From Bacteroides sp. Marseille-P3684 (lineage in GTDB: Bacteria > Bacteroidota > Bacteroidia > Bacteroidales > Bacteroidaceae): a stretch of DNA of 64,000 nucleotides. Position 1 is the first letter of the stretch; every line of letters starts with the position of its first letter. This document shows, piece by piece, positions 28,657-39,393 of the stretch. The position numbers and the translations under genes are program-made. The notes below the pieces were generated by a model. The model ran no database searches. It worked only from the letters and a program-made list of their open reading frames with translations, and was not told the DNA's origin. The stretch spans positions 854,326-918,325 of the forward strand of contig NZ_LT985808.1 of NCBI RefSeq assembly GCF_900291465.1. The letters are read 5' to 3'.

Positions 28657-28704
28657 TGTCAGGTTCTTTACAATCCTATACGTGTGAGCCTCCGGTTCAG
28701 GTAC

Positions 28705-29199
28705 TCACTTTAACATAAATTCGTCTCTCAGGTTTCTCAGCGCCGTGGTGATGTGCCGTTTGACGCCGTCCGTGGTGATGCCCAGGATGGCAGCCACCTC
28801 CCGGTAGGACTTCTTGTGGAAGAAGCACTGTTCCAGGACGAAGCGCCGTTGTGGCGGCATCCCGCTGATGACCCTGTCGACCCGTTGCAGCCGTTCCTCC
28901 AGCTCGCGGTCCGTCCCGAGCAGTCCCTCCCGGACGTCGGCGGCATAGAACAGGACGTAGCGTTGCTTCACCGACCTACGGCGCAGGTGGTCCACGCACC
29001 GGTTCTTGACGCAGGCATAGAGGTACGCCATCCGTCCGTCGGGGCGCACGGAGTCATAGTCGTGCCACAGCGTCTCGAACACGTCGCTCACGATGTCCTT
29101 GCAGACCTCGGCGTCGTCGACAAACGTCAGCGCGTAGTAGTAGAGTCGGGTGTAGTTGCTCTTGAACAGATATTCAAATTCTTTGTCATTCTTCGTCAT
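28705..29199 (-). CDS. ECF RNA polymerase sigma-70 factor (Bacteroides expansion type)
   Basis: 164 residues. Sigma region 2 at about 8-75 (FKSNYTRLYYYALTFVDDAEVCKDIV, then FETLWHDYDSVR) and region 4 at about 110-160 (MPPQRRFVLEQCF..KKSYREVAAILGITTDGVKRHI, a helix-turn-helix). Such factors pair with FecR proteins and transcribe linked susCD operons. A TAAATTTG -7 motif lies 56 bp upstream. Beyond that the intergenic space is filled by heptamers and the third long repeat. Confidence 0.95.
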   Translation of the reverse strand: MTKNDKEFEYLFKSNYTRLYYYALTFVDDAEVCKDIVSDVFETLWHDYDSVRPDGRMAYLYACVKNRCVDHLRRRSVKQRYVLFYAADVREGLLGTDRELEERLQRVDRVISGMPPQRRFVLEQCFFHKKSYREVAAILGITTDGVKRHITTALRNLRDEFMLK

Positions 29200-29254
29200 C
29201 GTTCCACACGTCTAGAGTTTCATCGTTCAAAGGGTTTGAGTGTTTATGCGGCGG

Positions 29255-29262
29255 CAAATTTA
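29255..29262 (-). promoter_or_regulatory. ECF sigma gene promoter, -7 element
   Basis: Minus strand TAAATTTG (TAnnTTTG); a TTG lies 22 bp further upstream. Confidence 0.5.
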
Positions 29263-29291
29263 CATGATATTATTTTATAATTGCCAACGAT

Positions 29292-29375
29292 TTAATTGAC
29301 AATTGATAATTGACAATTGACAATTGCCCTGCGGCGTGTGCCTGAATCCACAAGGCGGTGAATGTAGGGGCGACA
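29292..29375. repeat. Heptamer run with inverted small-palindrome module
   Basis: AATTGAC/CAATTGAT heptamers (29292-29327), then on the plus strand the reverse complement of the linker seen at 14355-14395 (GCGGCGTGTG, CAAGGCGG), ending in a half palindrome TGTAGGGGCGAC. Confidence 0.75.
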
Positions 29376-29381
29376 TAACAG

Positions 29382-29482
29382 AATTGACAATTGACAATTG
29401 ACAATGGACAATTGCCGTTCGGTGCGACGGGCGAGACCACAAGGAGATAATTGTCAATTGTCAATTGTCCATTGTCAATTGA
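29382..29482. repeat. Heptamer block preceding long repeat C
   Basis: Almost base-for-base the same as 4456-4556, including the spacer GCCGTTCGGTGCGACGGG and GACCACAAGGAGATAATT. Confidence 0.85.
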
Positions 29483-30040
29483 AGAAGCGCTTTGCGCTTC
29501 TGACAAAATGTCAAATGAACCGCCTGAGAATGCCCGCGGTTGCACCAAAATACGGATTGGTGACCGGGAAGGCCCTTCTCGGGCGATTCGTGAAATACAT
29601 ACTGACGGTATTTTCGTCGATTCCCTTTCTTCCTGTTCCATTTTCCTGTCTGTCCGTTCCCTTCCGTCGGTCTTTTCACACGGACGGACGCAAAATCACA
29701 CATCGGGAATCGTGCCCCTTCGGGCTCTAAAAAATGGGGACAGGTGGCTGTTTTCGTACGGACGAACGACTACGACGGTGCGGACACGTCGGTACGACGG
29801 TAGTCGTTCGTCCCTACGAAGCCAGTCACAGGTGCTTTTGACCGTGGAAATTGGTTCGGCGGATGCTTTTTCTGCGTTAGAAACGGTATAATTATGTAAA
29901 TGTATGTTTATTCTGATGCGTTCCGAGGGATGTATATTAAAATATTTAACGCGCGTTTTTCTAATTGGAGCGAATTTGCGGATTTGTGCGTTACCTGAAA
30001 ACGGCAAATCGGGAAAATGTAATGTTAAAACCGATGTTTT
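29483..30040 (+). repeat. Long intergenic repeat, copy C
   Basis: Shares with copies A and B the GCGCTTTGCGC mini-hairpin (A and C), the extended hairpin (arms AACCGCCTGAGAA / TTCTCGGGCGATT, using wobble pairs), and the 21-bp inverted repeat at 29753-29773 / 29800-29820 with one mismatch. It also shares the 3' block with TTAAAATATTTAACGCGCG. It lies between the divergent ECF sigma and argS genes. The interval 29263-30284 holds no gene. Confidence 0.85.
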
Positions 30041-30073
30041 AATTGACAATTGTCAATTGATGTTCGTTGGACC

Positions 30074-30190
30074 GGGCGACCAGACCGGTCGCCCCTACAT
30101 TCACCGCCTGATGGATTCAGGCATACGCCGAAGGGCAATTGTCAATTGTTCCTTGTCAATTGTCAATTGATAAAGGTCGCCCCTACATTC
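30074..30190. repeat. Small palindrome copy 4, linker and heptamer run
   Basis: GGGCGACC/GGTCGCCC (30074-30094), linker TTCACCGCCTGATGGATTC, heptamers (30137-30170), then a half palindrome AAGGTCGCCCCTACATT and a second linker start. Same module as 14334-14430. Confidence 0.8.
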
Positions 30191-30284
30191 GCCGCCTGAT
30201 GGAATTGTTCATGTCCCGGACGGGAATTGTCCATTGAAACCGCGTTGCCGGGGCGCGGTGGTGTGCCGATTCGTTTTTTCTTCC

Positions 30285-30292
30285 TATCTTTG
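30285..30292 (+). promoter_or_regulatory. argS promoter, -7 element
   Basis: TATCTTTG (TAnnTTTG) 45 bp before the argS ATG. Confidence 0.55.
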
Positions 30293-30336
30293 CCGCCGAT
30301 AAGGAAGTAACTAAGCAACTAAGCATTCAATACGTT

Positions 30337-32130
30337 ATGAAGATTGAAGACAAAATAGGGGCTTCGGTCATCGAGGCCATCCATGCACTCTACGGGCAGG
30401 AAGTGTCCCCCGCGCAGGTGCAGCTGCAAAAGACAAAGAAAGAGTTTGAGGGGCATCTCACCCTCGTAGTGTTCCCCTTCCTGAAGATTTCCCGCAAGGC
30501 GCCCGAGGCGACGGCACAGGAGATTGGTGCGTACCTGAAGGAGCACGAGCCTGCCGTGGCGGCATTCAACGTCATCAAGGGCTTCCTGAACCTGACGGTG
30601 GCGTCGGCATGCTGGGTCGAGCTGCTCGACAGCATCCACGCGGACGCACGTTACGGACTGACGGACGCGACCGACCGCTCGCCGCTGGTCATGATCGAGT
30701 ACTCGTCGCCGAACACCAACAAACCCCTCCACCTGGGGCACGTCCGCAACAACCTGCTGGGCAATGCGCTGGCGAACATCCTCGCCGCCAATGGCAACCG
30801 GGTGGTAAAGACCAACATCGTCAACGACCGCGGCATACACATCTGCAAGTCGATGCTTGCCTGGCTGAAGTACGGCAACGGCGAGACGCCCGAGTCGTCC
30901 GGTAAGAAAGGCGACCACCTCGTGGGCGACTACTACGTGGCGTTCGACAAGCACTACAAGGCGGAAGTGGCTGAGCTGATGGAGAAGGGCATGACCAAGG
31001 AGGAAGCCGAGGCGGCGTCCCCTCTGATGAAGGAGGCACGCGAAATGCTCGTGAAGTGGGAAGCCGGAGACCCGGAGGTGCGCGCCCTGTGGAAGCGCAT
31101 GAACAGCTGGGTGTACGCCGGCTTCGACGAGACGTACCGCATGATGGGCGTCGGCTTTGACAAGATATACTACGAGTCGGAGACCTACCTGGAGGGCAAG
31201 GAGAAGGTGCTCGAAGGGCTGGAGAAGGGGCTCTTCTACCGCAAGGAGGACGGCTCCGTGTGGGCGGACCTGACGCCCGAAGGGCTGGACCAGAAGCTGC
31301 TGCTGCGTGCCGACGGGACGTCGGTCTACATGACTCAGGACATCGGCACGGCGAAGCTGCGCTTCCGCGACTATCCCATCGACAAGATGATTTACGTCGT
31401 GGGCAACGAGCAGAACTACCACTTCCAGGTGCTGTCCATCCTGCTCGACAAGCTGGGCTTCGAGTGGGGCAAGGGCCTCGTGCACTTCTCCTACGGCATG
31501 GTCGAGTTGCCCGAGGGCAAGATGAAGAGCCGCGAGGGTACGGTGGTCGACGCCGACGACCTGATGGCAGAGATGATCGCCACCGCCCGCGAGACGTCCA
31601 CCGAGCTGGGCAAGCTCGACGGGGTGTCGCGTGAAGAGGCCGACGACACCGCCCGCATCGTCGGGCTGGGTGCGCTGAAGTACTTCATCCTCAAGGTGGA
31701 CGCACGAAAGAACATGACCTTCAACCCGAAGGAGTCCATCGACTTCAACGGCAACACGGGTCCCTTCATACAATATACGTACGCGCGCATCCGCTCCATC
31801 CTGCGCAAGGCCGCGGAGGCAGGACTGACCGTCCCCGCCCGTCTGCCGGAGAACGTGGAGCTGAGCGAGAAGGAGGAAGGGCTGATACAGCTCCTGGCGG
31901 ACTTTGCCGGCGTGGTGCGTCAGGCAGGGACCGACTACAACCCCTCAATCATAGCCAACTACTGCTATGACCTGGTGAAGGAGTACAACCAGTTCTACCA
32001 CGACTTCAGCATCCTGCGCGAGGAGAACGAGAACCTGAAGCTCTTCCGTCTCGCCCTGTCCGAGAACGTGGGCAAGATAGTCCGCCTGGGCATGGGACTG
32101 CTGGGCATCGAGGTCCCCGAACGGATGTAA
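30337..32130 (+). CDS. argS: Arginine--tRNA ligase
   Basis: Class I aminoacyl-tRNA synthetase that charges tRNA-Arg. 597 residues, normal for Bacteroidales. N-terminal Arg-S additional domain (about 5-90), the HIGH-type motif HLGH at 132-135 in a PNTNKPLHLGHVRNN context, the KMSKS-like loop GKMKSREGT near 390 and a C-terminal DALR anticodon-binding domain (about 470-597). Essential housekeeping gene. It has its own -7 motif but is otherwise surrounded by repeats upstream and the convergent araC-type gene downstream (about 170 bp, no clear terminator seen). Confidence 0.98.
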   Translation: MKIEDKIGASVIEAIHALYGQEVSPAQVQLQKTKKEFEGHLTLVVFPFLKISRKAPEATAQEIGAYLKEHEPAVAAFNVIKGFLNLTVASACWVELLDSIHADARYGLTDATDRSPLVMIEYSSPNTNKPLHLGHVRNNLLGNALANILAANGNRVVKTNIVNDRGIHICKSMLAWLKYGNGETPESSGKKGDHLVGDYYVAFDKHYKAEVAELMEKGMTKEEAEAASPLMKEAREMLVKWEAGDPEVRALWKRMNSWVYAGFDETYRMMGVGFDKIYYESETYLEGKEKVLEGLEKGLFYRKEDGSVWADLTPEGLDQKLLLRADGTSVYMTQDIGTAKLRFRDYPIDKMIYVVGNEQNYHFQVLSILLDKLGFEWGKGLVHFSYGMVELPEGKMKSREGTVVDADDLMAEMIATARETSTELGKLDGVSREEADDTARIVGLGALKYFILKVDARKNMTFNPKESIDFNGNTGPFIQYTYARIRSILRKAAEAGLTVPARLPENVELSEKEEGLIQLLADFAGVVRQAGTDYNPSIIANYCYDLVKEYNQFYHDFSILREENENLKLFRLALSENVGKIVRLGMGLLGIEVPERM

Positions 32131-32302
32131 GCAGGGGCGGACGTCCCTGACGGATACGAATGGACAACTGACAAGGCATTCTCACGCCGGCACGTCGTCG
32201 TGTGCCGGGGGTCGGCAGCAGCCGGTTTCCCCACACGGACGGCAGCCGGCAGGGGTGGCTTGCCGGTTGTCCATTTTTCATGGGCGGACGCCGCGTCCGT
32301 CC

Positions 32303-33151
32303 TCAGGAGTTCCGGTACGTCTGCGGCGTCATGCCGGTGTGTTCGCGGAAGAAGCGGTTGAAGTGGGAGGGGTTGACGAAGCCCAGCTCGAAGGCAATCT
32401 CCTTGACCGGCTTGCGGCTCGTGGAGAGCAGCTCCTTGGCGTTCATGATCAGGAAGTTGTTGATGAGCGAGAGGGCGGTGCGTCCCGAGGCACGCTTGAT
32501 GGCGGAACAGAAGTGCGGGAGGGTCACTCCGCACGCCGAGGCGTAGAAGGCGACGGTGTGCTCCCGGGCGTAGTGGTGCAGCAGCAGGACGACGAACTCG
32601 CGACAAATCTCCTGGTCGCGCGTCAGCTCCCCGTCCCAGCGTGGCACATAGTGGTGGTACAGGCGCAGGCAGGTCTGCAGCGACAGCGAGAGCAGCGGGG
32701 TGAGCACCTCGCGGTCGTTCTCGATGCGGCCGATGGCGGCAGTGCGCATCAGCAGACGGTAGGCCTGCTCGTAGAGCCGTGTGATGCGCGGAGGCAGGCT
32801 GAGCGCGGGGTGCTGGAGGATGGAGTGGAAGTCGTCGACGACCAGCTTGAGGTAGTTCGACCGTGCCATGAACTCCGACGAGTAGCCGACCACGTAGAGA
32901 TGGATGTCGCTGCTGATGGACTCGACCTGGATGAAGCTGCCCGGCAGCAGGGTGATAAAGGACCCCGTGCGGATGGTCAGGTGGGTCAGGTTCACGGTGG
33001 CGCGGACCTCGCCCCGGGTGCACAGGATGAAGAGGCACGCCTTTATCTTGCACGGGAAGCGGGCGTAGTTCTGGAGCAGTGCGACGGGTATTTCGTCGGT
33101 GACGACAAAGTCGATGGGGAGGTCGAATTTGGGGAGTTCGTGGTTGGTCAT
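32303..33151 (-). CDS. AraC-family transcriptional regulator
   Basis: 282 residues from ATG 33151 (MTNHELPKFDL); the longer reading upstream would run through the promoter. N-terminal AraC-binding/cupin-like sensor domain (about 20-160) and a C-terminal double helix-turn-helix (about 185-282). The second recognition segment ELGFVNPSHFNRFFREHTGMTPQTYR is typical. It is divergent from the PCMD lipoprotein gene with 142 bp between starts, so that gene is a natural candidate target. Ligand unknown. Confidence 0.92.
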   Translation of the reverse strand: MTNHELPKFDLPIDFVVTDEIPVALLQNYARFPCKIKACLFILCTRGEVRATVNLTHLTIRTGSFITLLPGSFIQVESISSDIHLYVVGYSSEFMARSNYLKLVVDDFHSILQHPALSLPPRITRLYEQAYRLLMRTAAIGRIENDREVLTPLLSLSLQTCLRLYHHYVPRWDGELTRDQEICREFVVLLLHHYAREHTVAFYASACGVTLPHFCSAIKRASGRTALSLINNFLIMNAKELLSTSRKPVKEIAFELGFVNPSHFNRFFREHTGMTPQTYRNS

Positions 33152-33208
33152 GGGTCGTAATCTTAAGAATGGGACACAGAATCGGAATAATGTGGCTTTG
33201 CGTACGTG

Positions 33209-33216
33209 CAAAATTA
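33209..33216 (-). promoter_or_regulatory. Promoter of the AraC-type gene, -7 element
   Basis: Minus strand TAATTTTG (TAnnTTTG), 58 bp upstream of the ATG. The plus-strand lipoprotein promoter must share this 142-bp region, but no clear -7 match is seen for it. Confidence 0.5.
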
Positions 33217-33293
33217 TAAGAACTTTGCAGCGATTTTCCGGACTGTGCGAAACGGTCTGCAAGGTAAGAATATAATATTAAACAACGAAGACG

Positions 33294-35081
33294 ATGAAGA
33301 AAGATTTTTTCAAGACCATGCTCCTGATGCTGTGTACGGTTTTCACGTTTGCGGCATGTAGCGACGACGACGATCCCATCCTGGGCAGTGAGGCTGCGAT
33401 GATCAGCTTCTCCTTTGACCCCTCTGTAGCTGCCAACTCCATTGTGACCTCCCAACCGGTCATCGGCAGTGACAACTCGATTACGTACACGGTGAGCGAA
33501 CAGGCTACCGAGGCACAGCTGGCTACGCTGGTGCCGACGGTGGTTGTTTCCGCCGGTGCCACTTATACGGCTTCCGGTTCTGACTTTTCGAAGGAAGTGA
33601 CCTACAAGGTCGTTTCAGAGGACGGTCAGACGACCACGCAATATGTGGTGAAAGTGCCGGGCCTGACCTATCCCATCGAGGAGCAGGTTGCCGGAACCTA
33701 CAAAGGCTTGCTGAACGTTGAGATGATGGGAAGCAGCCTGGTGGTCGACGAGCCGAAGAACATCACCGTGACGAAGAACAAGGGCAATGCCGTTGATTTG
33801 CTCCTGACTGACTTCTCCTTCCAGGGAATGCCCTTGGGCGACATCCAGCTCGACAGCCTGACGGTGACACTTGACGACAAGGGCGTGTACACCTTCACCG
33901 GCAACCAGGGACTGACCTTGGGCAGCGGTGTGGGCGACTGCACCGTGGAGACCGAAGGTACGGTGGACAATGGTGCCGTGACGGCGAAGCTCACCATCCT
34001 GTGGATGCAGGTTCCCATCAACGTGACCTATACCGGCGAACGCCTGACGGGCGACGAGAGTGGCGAGGCAAAGATGACGGCATTCTCCTTCACCGGCAAT
34101 CCTTCGTTCGTGGCACAGCAACCGGTCATCAATGACGACAATACCATCACGTTCGGCGTCAGTGAGTCCACAACCGACGAGCAGCTGAAGTCGCTGCAAG
34201 CCACCGTGGAGGTTTCGGCCGGAGCAACTTACAAGGCCGACGGCACCGACTTCTCCAAAGACGTGACCTACACCGTGGTTGCGGAGAACGGCACCGTGGC
34301 AACCTACGTTGTGAAGGCTCCCGCCCGTATGGCATCGCTGAAGTATTCCTTCGACGAGTGGGAAAGCGTGGCAGGAAGCTTCCTCAGCAACGCATACGAC
34401 AAACCGAAACCGACGAATGAGTTGGCCTCCAGTGCCGAAGGCGCAGGCATGCTGAAGCTCTTCGGGTTTACCGACATGCCTGTCTACAAGTCTACCGACG
34501 ACAAGGTGGCAGGTGCTGCCGCTGCCCGTCTGGTGACGATGGACACAAGTGCGAAGGCAAGTACCCTGGTGCCCGCCATTACTTCCGGTTCGTTGTTCAC
34601 GGGCCAGTTCGACATGTCGGTGGCTACAACCGACAAGTTGAGCAGTACACGCTTCGGCATCGCCTATGACAAGAAGCCGTTGCGCTTCAAGGGCTACTAC
34701 AAGTACACGCCGGGTGAGAAGTTCATTGACGGCACGGACGTGGAGAACATTGTCACCGTGGACAAGACCGATGAGTGCGCCATCCAGGCAGTGCTCTACG
34801 AAGCTGAGACCGAAGACTTCACGTTGACAGGTCACGACATCAACAACTCTGACAAGCGCGTCGCAGTAGCTGCCCTGTCCGACGGTTCAGCAAAGGCAGA
34901 CTGGACATCGTTCGATATCCCGTTCACCTGGCTCGAAGGCAAGACCTATGACCCTGCCAAGAAGTACAAGCTCGCCATCGTCTGCTCATCCAGCAAGGAG
35001 GGTGACCTCTTCAAGGGGGCAGGCGGCAGCACACTGCTCATCGACGAGTTCGAGGTAGTCGGCGAGGCCGTAGCGAAATAA
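33294..35081 (+). CDS. Lipoprotein with tandem Ig-like/calycin-like modules and C-terminal PCMD domain
   Basis: 595 residues. Lipobox FAAC near residue 22 followed by a run of five Asp, then two related modules: SFSFDPSVAANS..QPVIGSDNSITYTVSE (about 34-125) and SFTGNPSFVAQQPVINDDNTITFGVSE (about 265-350). Between them is a calycin-like segment (about 126-255, start PIEEQVAGTYKGLLNV). The C-terminal ~240 residues match the putative carbohydrate metabolism domain (PCMD), a jelly-roll fold. Predicted surface glycan-binding protein. The internal repeat of the DUF5018-like module is clear by eye. Divergent from an AraC regulator and followed by a strong terminator, so it forms its own unit. Confidence 0.82.
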   Translation: MKKDFFKTMLLMLCTVFTFAACSDDDDPILGSEAAMISFSFDPSVAANSIVTSQPVIGSDNSITYTVSEQATEAQLATLVPTVVVSAGATYTASGSDFSKEVTYKVVSEDGQTTTQYVVKVPGLTYPIEEQVAGTYKGLLNVEMMGSSLVVDEPKNITVTKNKGNAVDLLLTDFSFQGMPLGDIQLDSLTVTLDDKGVYTFTGNQGLTLGSGVGDCTVETEGTVDNGAVTAKLTILWMQVPINVTYTGERLTGDESGEAKMTAFSFTGNPSFVAQQPVINDDNTITFGVSESTTDEQLKSLQATVEVSAGATYKADGTDFSKDVTYTVVAENGTVATYVVKAPARMASLKYSFDEWESVAGSFLSNAYDKPKPTNELASSAEGAGMLKLFGFTDMPVYKSTDDKVAGAAAARLVTMDTSAKASTLVPAITSGSLFTGQFDMSVATTDKLSSTRFGIAYDKKPLRFKGYYKYTPGEKFIDGTDVENIVTVDKTDECAIQAVLYEAETEDFTLTGHDINNSDKRVAVAALSDGSAKADWTSFDIPFTWLEGKTYDPAKKYKLAIVCSSSKEGDLFKGAGGSTLLIDEFEVVGEAVAK

Positions 35082-35112
35082 CGGACAGTTCATATCCTCT
35101 CTTTAAATTGAT

Positions 35113-35163
35113 AAGAAAAGCCGTCCCGGCTTCCCCTGACGGGGGAGTGGGGCGGCTTTCTTG
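35113..35163 (+). terminator. Terminator after the PCMD lipoprotein gene
   Basis: GAAAAGCCG and CGGCTTTC arms with inner CCCC/GGGG pairing, ending TTTCTTGTT on the plus strand; the flanking A-rich 5' side makes it potentially bidirectional. Confidence 0.75.
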
Positions 35164-35200
35164 TTGGGGCAGGGGCGGACCTTCCTCCCACCCCAACACC

Positions 35201-35237
35201 AAACGAGCCCCTGCCGACCTTCGGCAGAGGCTCGTTT
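35201..35237. terminator. Hairpin between convergent units (yfhO side)
   Basis: AAACGAGCC / GGCTCGTTT arms with inner CTGCCGA/TCGGCAG pairs. Located 20 bp past the stop of the minus-strand YfhO gene; T-tract is weak. Confidence 0.55.
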
Positions 35238-35259
35238 GCTCTCAGGCAGGGGTTGCGCA

Positions 35260-37776
35260 TCACTTACGCTTCCCGCGTCGCACGTGCAGCACGATGCCTG
35301 CCACGATGCCCAGCAGCATGAGGGCGAGGGCGATGTAGGCGATGGTCTCTGTCGTGTGCAGCGAAACCGGGTCGAACGTCATCACCAGCTCGTGGCGTCC
35401 GGCGGGCACCTGGAGCGCACGCAGGATGTAGTCGGCGCGTCCGACTGCCACCTCCTCGCCGTCGATGAATGCCTGCCAACCGGGATAGTACACCTCGGCG
35501 AAGACCACCACGCCACCCTTCGGAGAGTTCACTTCGTAGGTCAGGCGATTGGCGTCATAGGACTTCATCGTCACCGTACAGGTGGAGTCGACGGGTTGTG
35601 CCTGTCCGACGGCAGACGCGAAACGCTTGTCCACCACTGCCGTATGACGGGGGTTGATGTGGTGGAGCGCCTCAATCTCCTCGTTGGCATTTGCCACCTC
35701 CTGCACCTCGCTGACGAACCATGCGTTGCCTAAGGCATAGGGGTTCTGCAGGGGGACGGTCGTCCCGTCGGCGGCAGGAAGGATGAACCAGCGCGTGTTG
35801 AGCATGTTGATGACCGGGAACAGCGAGTCGTTCACCTGCGTCATGTCGCCGCCGGCGGTCGCTACCTCTTTGTAGAGGGCCTGCATCTCGGGGGCGATGT
35901 GCTCCTCGATCATCTCCTGATAGCGGCGCAGCTTCGCGGCGTTATATCCGCCCACGCTCTTGTGGTAGTAGGACGTCTCGTTCTCGTTGAAGGTGTTCGA
36001 CGCAAGGTTGAGCACACGGTAGTCCAGTGATTTGTCGCTGAGGATGACCTTGTCGGCGGCTGACGGGCTGAACAGCTTGCTGTGTGCCACCTCCCGGGGC
36101 TCGACATACATCTCGTCGCACAGGTAGCGCTTGTTCACCGACCAGAGGTCCACGAGGCAGAGCACGCCGACCAGCACCAGGGTCGTCTTCGCCTTCAGCC
36201 TGCCCAACGCGAAGAAGGCGATGAGCAGCGTGCCGGCAAGCACCACGAAGAAGCTGCGCCACGCATCGGCGGTGAACATCGCCACGCGCATGTCCGTCAG
36301 GTTCGTCAGCACCGCGGTGAGGTACTGCGACGGAAGTCCGTTCTGCAGCGCGCCCATCTCCATCGAAGAGATGAACGACGAGAAGCACACCTTCGGCGCC
36401 ACGGCAAAGAGGAAGGCGACACCGCCCGTCAGCAGGAAGCTGCCCACGAACGCCTTCCGGTGCTCGCGGAGGACCTGCGGACGCGAGAGCACCTCACGCA
36501 GCGCCATCATGGCAAGCAGCGGGATGGTGAACTCCGCTATCACCAGGATGGATGCTACCGTACGGAACTTGGCATACATCGGCACGTAGTCGATGAAGAA
36601 GTCGGTGAAGCCCATGAAGTTCTTTCCCCACGACAGGAGCACCGACAGCACCGTGGCTGCCAGCAGCGCCCACTTCATCGGGCCCTTCACGATGAAGCAG
36701 CCCAGCACGAAGAGCATCAGCACGAACGCCCCCACGTAGACGGGGCCCGAGGTACCCGGTTGCTCGCCCCAGTACTGCGTCAGCTGGCTGTAGAGCGAGC
36801 TGAACTGCGGGTCCGCCTTTGCCATCGCCGTGGCATTGTCGCTCATCAGCATGGGCTTGTCGCCGCGGTTGCTCGCGCCGCCCTTCACGTTCGGCACCAG
36901 GAGGGACCAGGTCTCGCCGATGCCGTAGCTCCAGGCAGTGATGTAGTCGCGCTCCAGTCCGCTGTCCGTCTGGTTCCCGTTGTCCGCTTTCACCAGTTCG
37001 CTCTTGCCGCGCATGGACTCCTTGCTGTACTGCCAGGTGTGGTAGAGGTTCGACAGGTTCACGCAGGCACCGATGGCAGCTGCCACCAGCAGCGTGCACG
37101 TCGCCTTGACGAAGCGCGGCATCTCCCTCTTCCGCCAGGCATCCACGCCGAAGGCTATCGCCATGAAGAGCATGACGAAGCCGAAGTAGTAGCTCATCTG
37201 GATGTGGTTCGAGAGGATTTGCAGAGCGAGGAAGAACGCCGTGACGATGCCTCCCCACAAGTACTTGCCGCGGTAGGCGAGCACGACGCCCGCTATCGTC
37301 GGCGGAATGTAGGCGAGGGTGACGAACTTCCAGATGTGGCCTGCCGCAATGATGATGAAGAAGTAGGACGAGAATGCCCACAGCACGGCGCCGAGGGCGG
37401 CCATCCATACGCGGAAGTCAAAGGCGCGCAGCAGGATGTAGAACCCGAGCAGCATGATGAACACCAGCCACACGCTGCCCGGAAGATAGAGGTGATAGAC
37501 GTCCCCGACGGTCTTCAGCAGGTCCGTCGAGTCGTAGCTCGGCGCCATCTGATAGGTAGGCATGCCGCCGAAGAGCGCGTTGGTCCAACGGGTGCGCTCG
37601 CCCGTACGCTGTTGATACTCTTGCATCTCGATGCCCGAGCCGATGCCTGCCACCGCGTCGTGCTGTGCCAGTACGCGTCCCTCGAGCACCGCCGGGAAGA
37701 AGTAGGCGAGCGAGAGCACCACGAAGGCAACCACCGCGATGACATCGGGCAAAATCAGTTTGAAGTGCTTGTTCAT
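35260..37776 (-). CDS. YfhO-family polytopic membrane protein
   Basis: 838 residues with about 12-13 hydrophobic helices, starting with a signal-anchor (about 10-30) and a large external loop with EGRVLAQHDAVAG (about 32-44). That is the place where GT-C glycosyltransferase-like YfhO proteins carry acidic residues. A soluble C-terminal domain lies before the last helix (about 812-832, followed by Arg/Lys residues). YfhO proteins are thought to glycosylate envelope polymers such as teichoic acids in Gram-positives; the substrate in Bacteroidetes is unknown. It starts 10 bp after the ahcY stop and is probably co-transcribed with it. Confidence 0.88.
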   Translation of the reverse strand: MNKHFKLILPDVIAVVAFVVLSLAYFFPAVLEGRVLAQHDAVAGIGSGIEMQEYQQRTGERTRWTNALFGGMPTYQMAPSYDSTDLLKTVGDVYHLYLPGSVWLVFIMLLGFYILLRAFDFRVWMAALGAVLWAFSSYFFIIIAAGHIWKFVTLAYIPPTIAGVVLAYRGKYLWGGIVTAFFLALQILSNHIQMSYYFGFVMLFMAIAFGVDAWRKREMPRFVKATCTLLVAAAIGACVNLSNLYHTWQYSKESMRGKSELVKADNGNQTDSGLERDYITAWSYGIGETWSLLVPNVKGGASNRGDKPMLMSDNATAMAKADPQFSSLYSQLTQYWGEQPGTSGPVYVGAFVLMLFVLGCFIVKGPMKWALLAATVLSVLLSWGKNFMGFTDFFIDYVPMYAKFRTVASILVIAEFTIPLLAMMALREVLSRPQVLREHRKAFVGSFLLTGGVAFLFAVAPKVCFSSFISSMEMGALQNGLPSQYLTAVLTNLTDMRVAMFTADAWRSFFVVLAGTLLIAFFALGRLKAKTTLVLVGVLCLVDLWSVNKRYLCDEMYVEPREVAHSKLFSPSAADKVILSDKSLDYRVLNLASNTFNENETSYYHKSVGGYNAAKLRRYQEMIEEHIAPEMQALYKEVATAGGDMTQVNDSLFPVINMLNTRWFILPAADGTTVPLQNPYALGNAWFVSEVQEVANANEEIEALHHINPRHTAVVDKRFASAVGQAQPVDSTCTVTMKSYDANRLTYEVNSPKGGVVVFAEVYYPGWQAFIDGEEVAVGRADYILRALQVPAGRHELVMTFDPVSLHTTETIAYIALALMLLGIVAGIVLHVRRGKRK

Positions 37777-37786
37777 AAAGGAAGGG

Positions 37787-39205
<1,419 letters not shown>

Positions 39206-39303
39206 TTTATAGTGTTTTGATTTGTTGTCGGTTCTCCGCCTCGCCGGCGGGTGCGCGTCGGTGCCGTCAGCCGACGGTCCCGCGCGTGTGTCCGGAGGAC
39301 CTG

Positions 39304-39333
39304 CAAATATAGACAATCTTTCTCTTTCAGCAA
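39304..39333 (-). promoter_or_regulatory. ahcY promoter
   Basis: On the minus strand TTG (39333-39331), 19-bp spacer, then TATATTTG (39311-39304): a good match to Bacteroides -33/-7 spacing. Confidence 0.65.
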
Positions 39334-39393
39334 GATATGCCGGCGGCGAATGTGGGGCGGCAGGATGCCACCGGTCCGTCGCGGCGTCGGTGT

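Noticed and set aside
39206-39316. 37-residue N-terminal extension of AhcY
   Set aside because: The extension overlaps the -33/-7 promoter and is Pro/Arg-rich with no similarity to the family; the ATG at 39205 gives the normal start.
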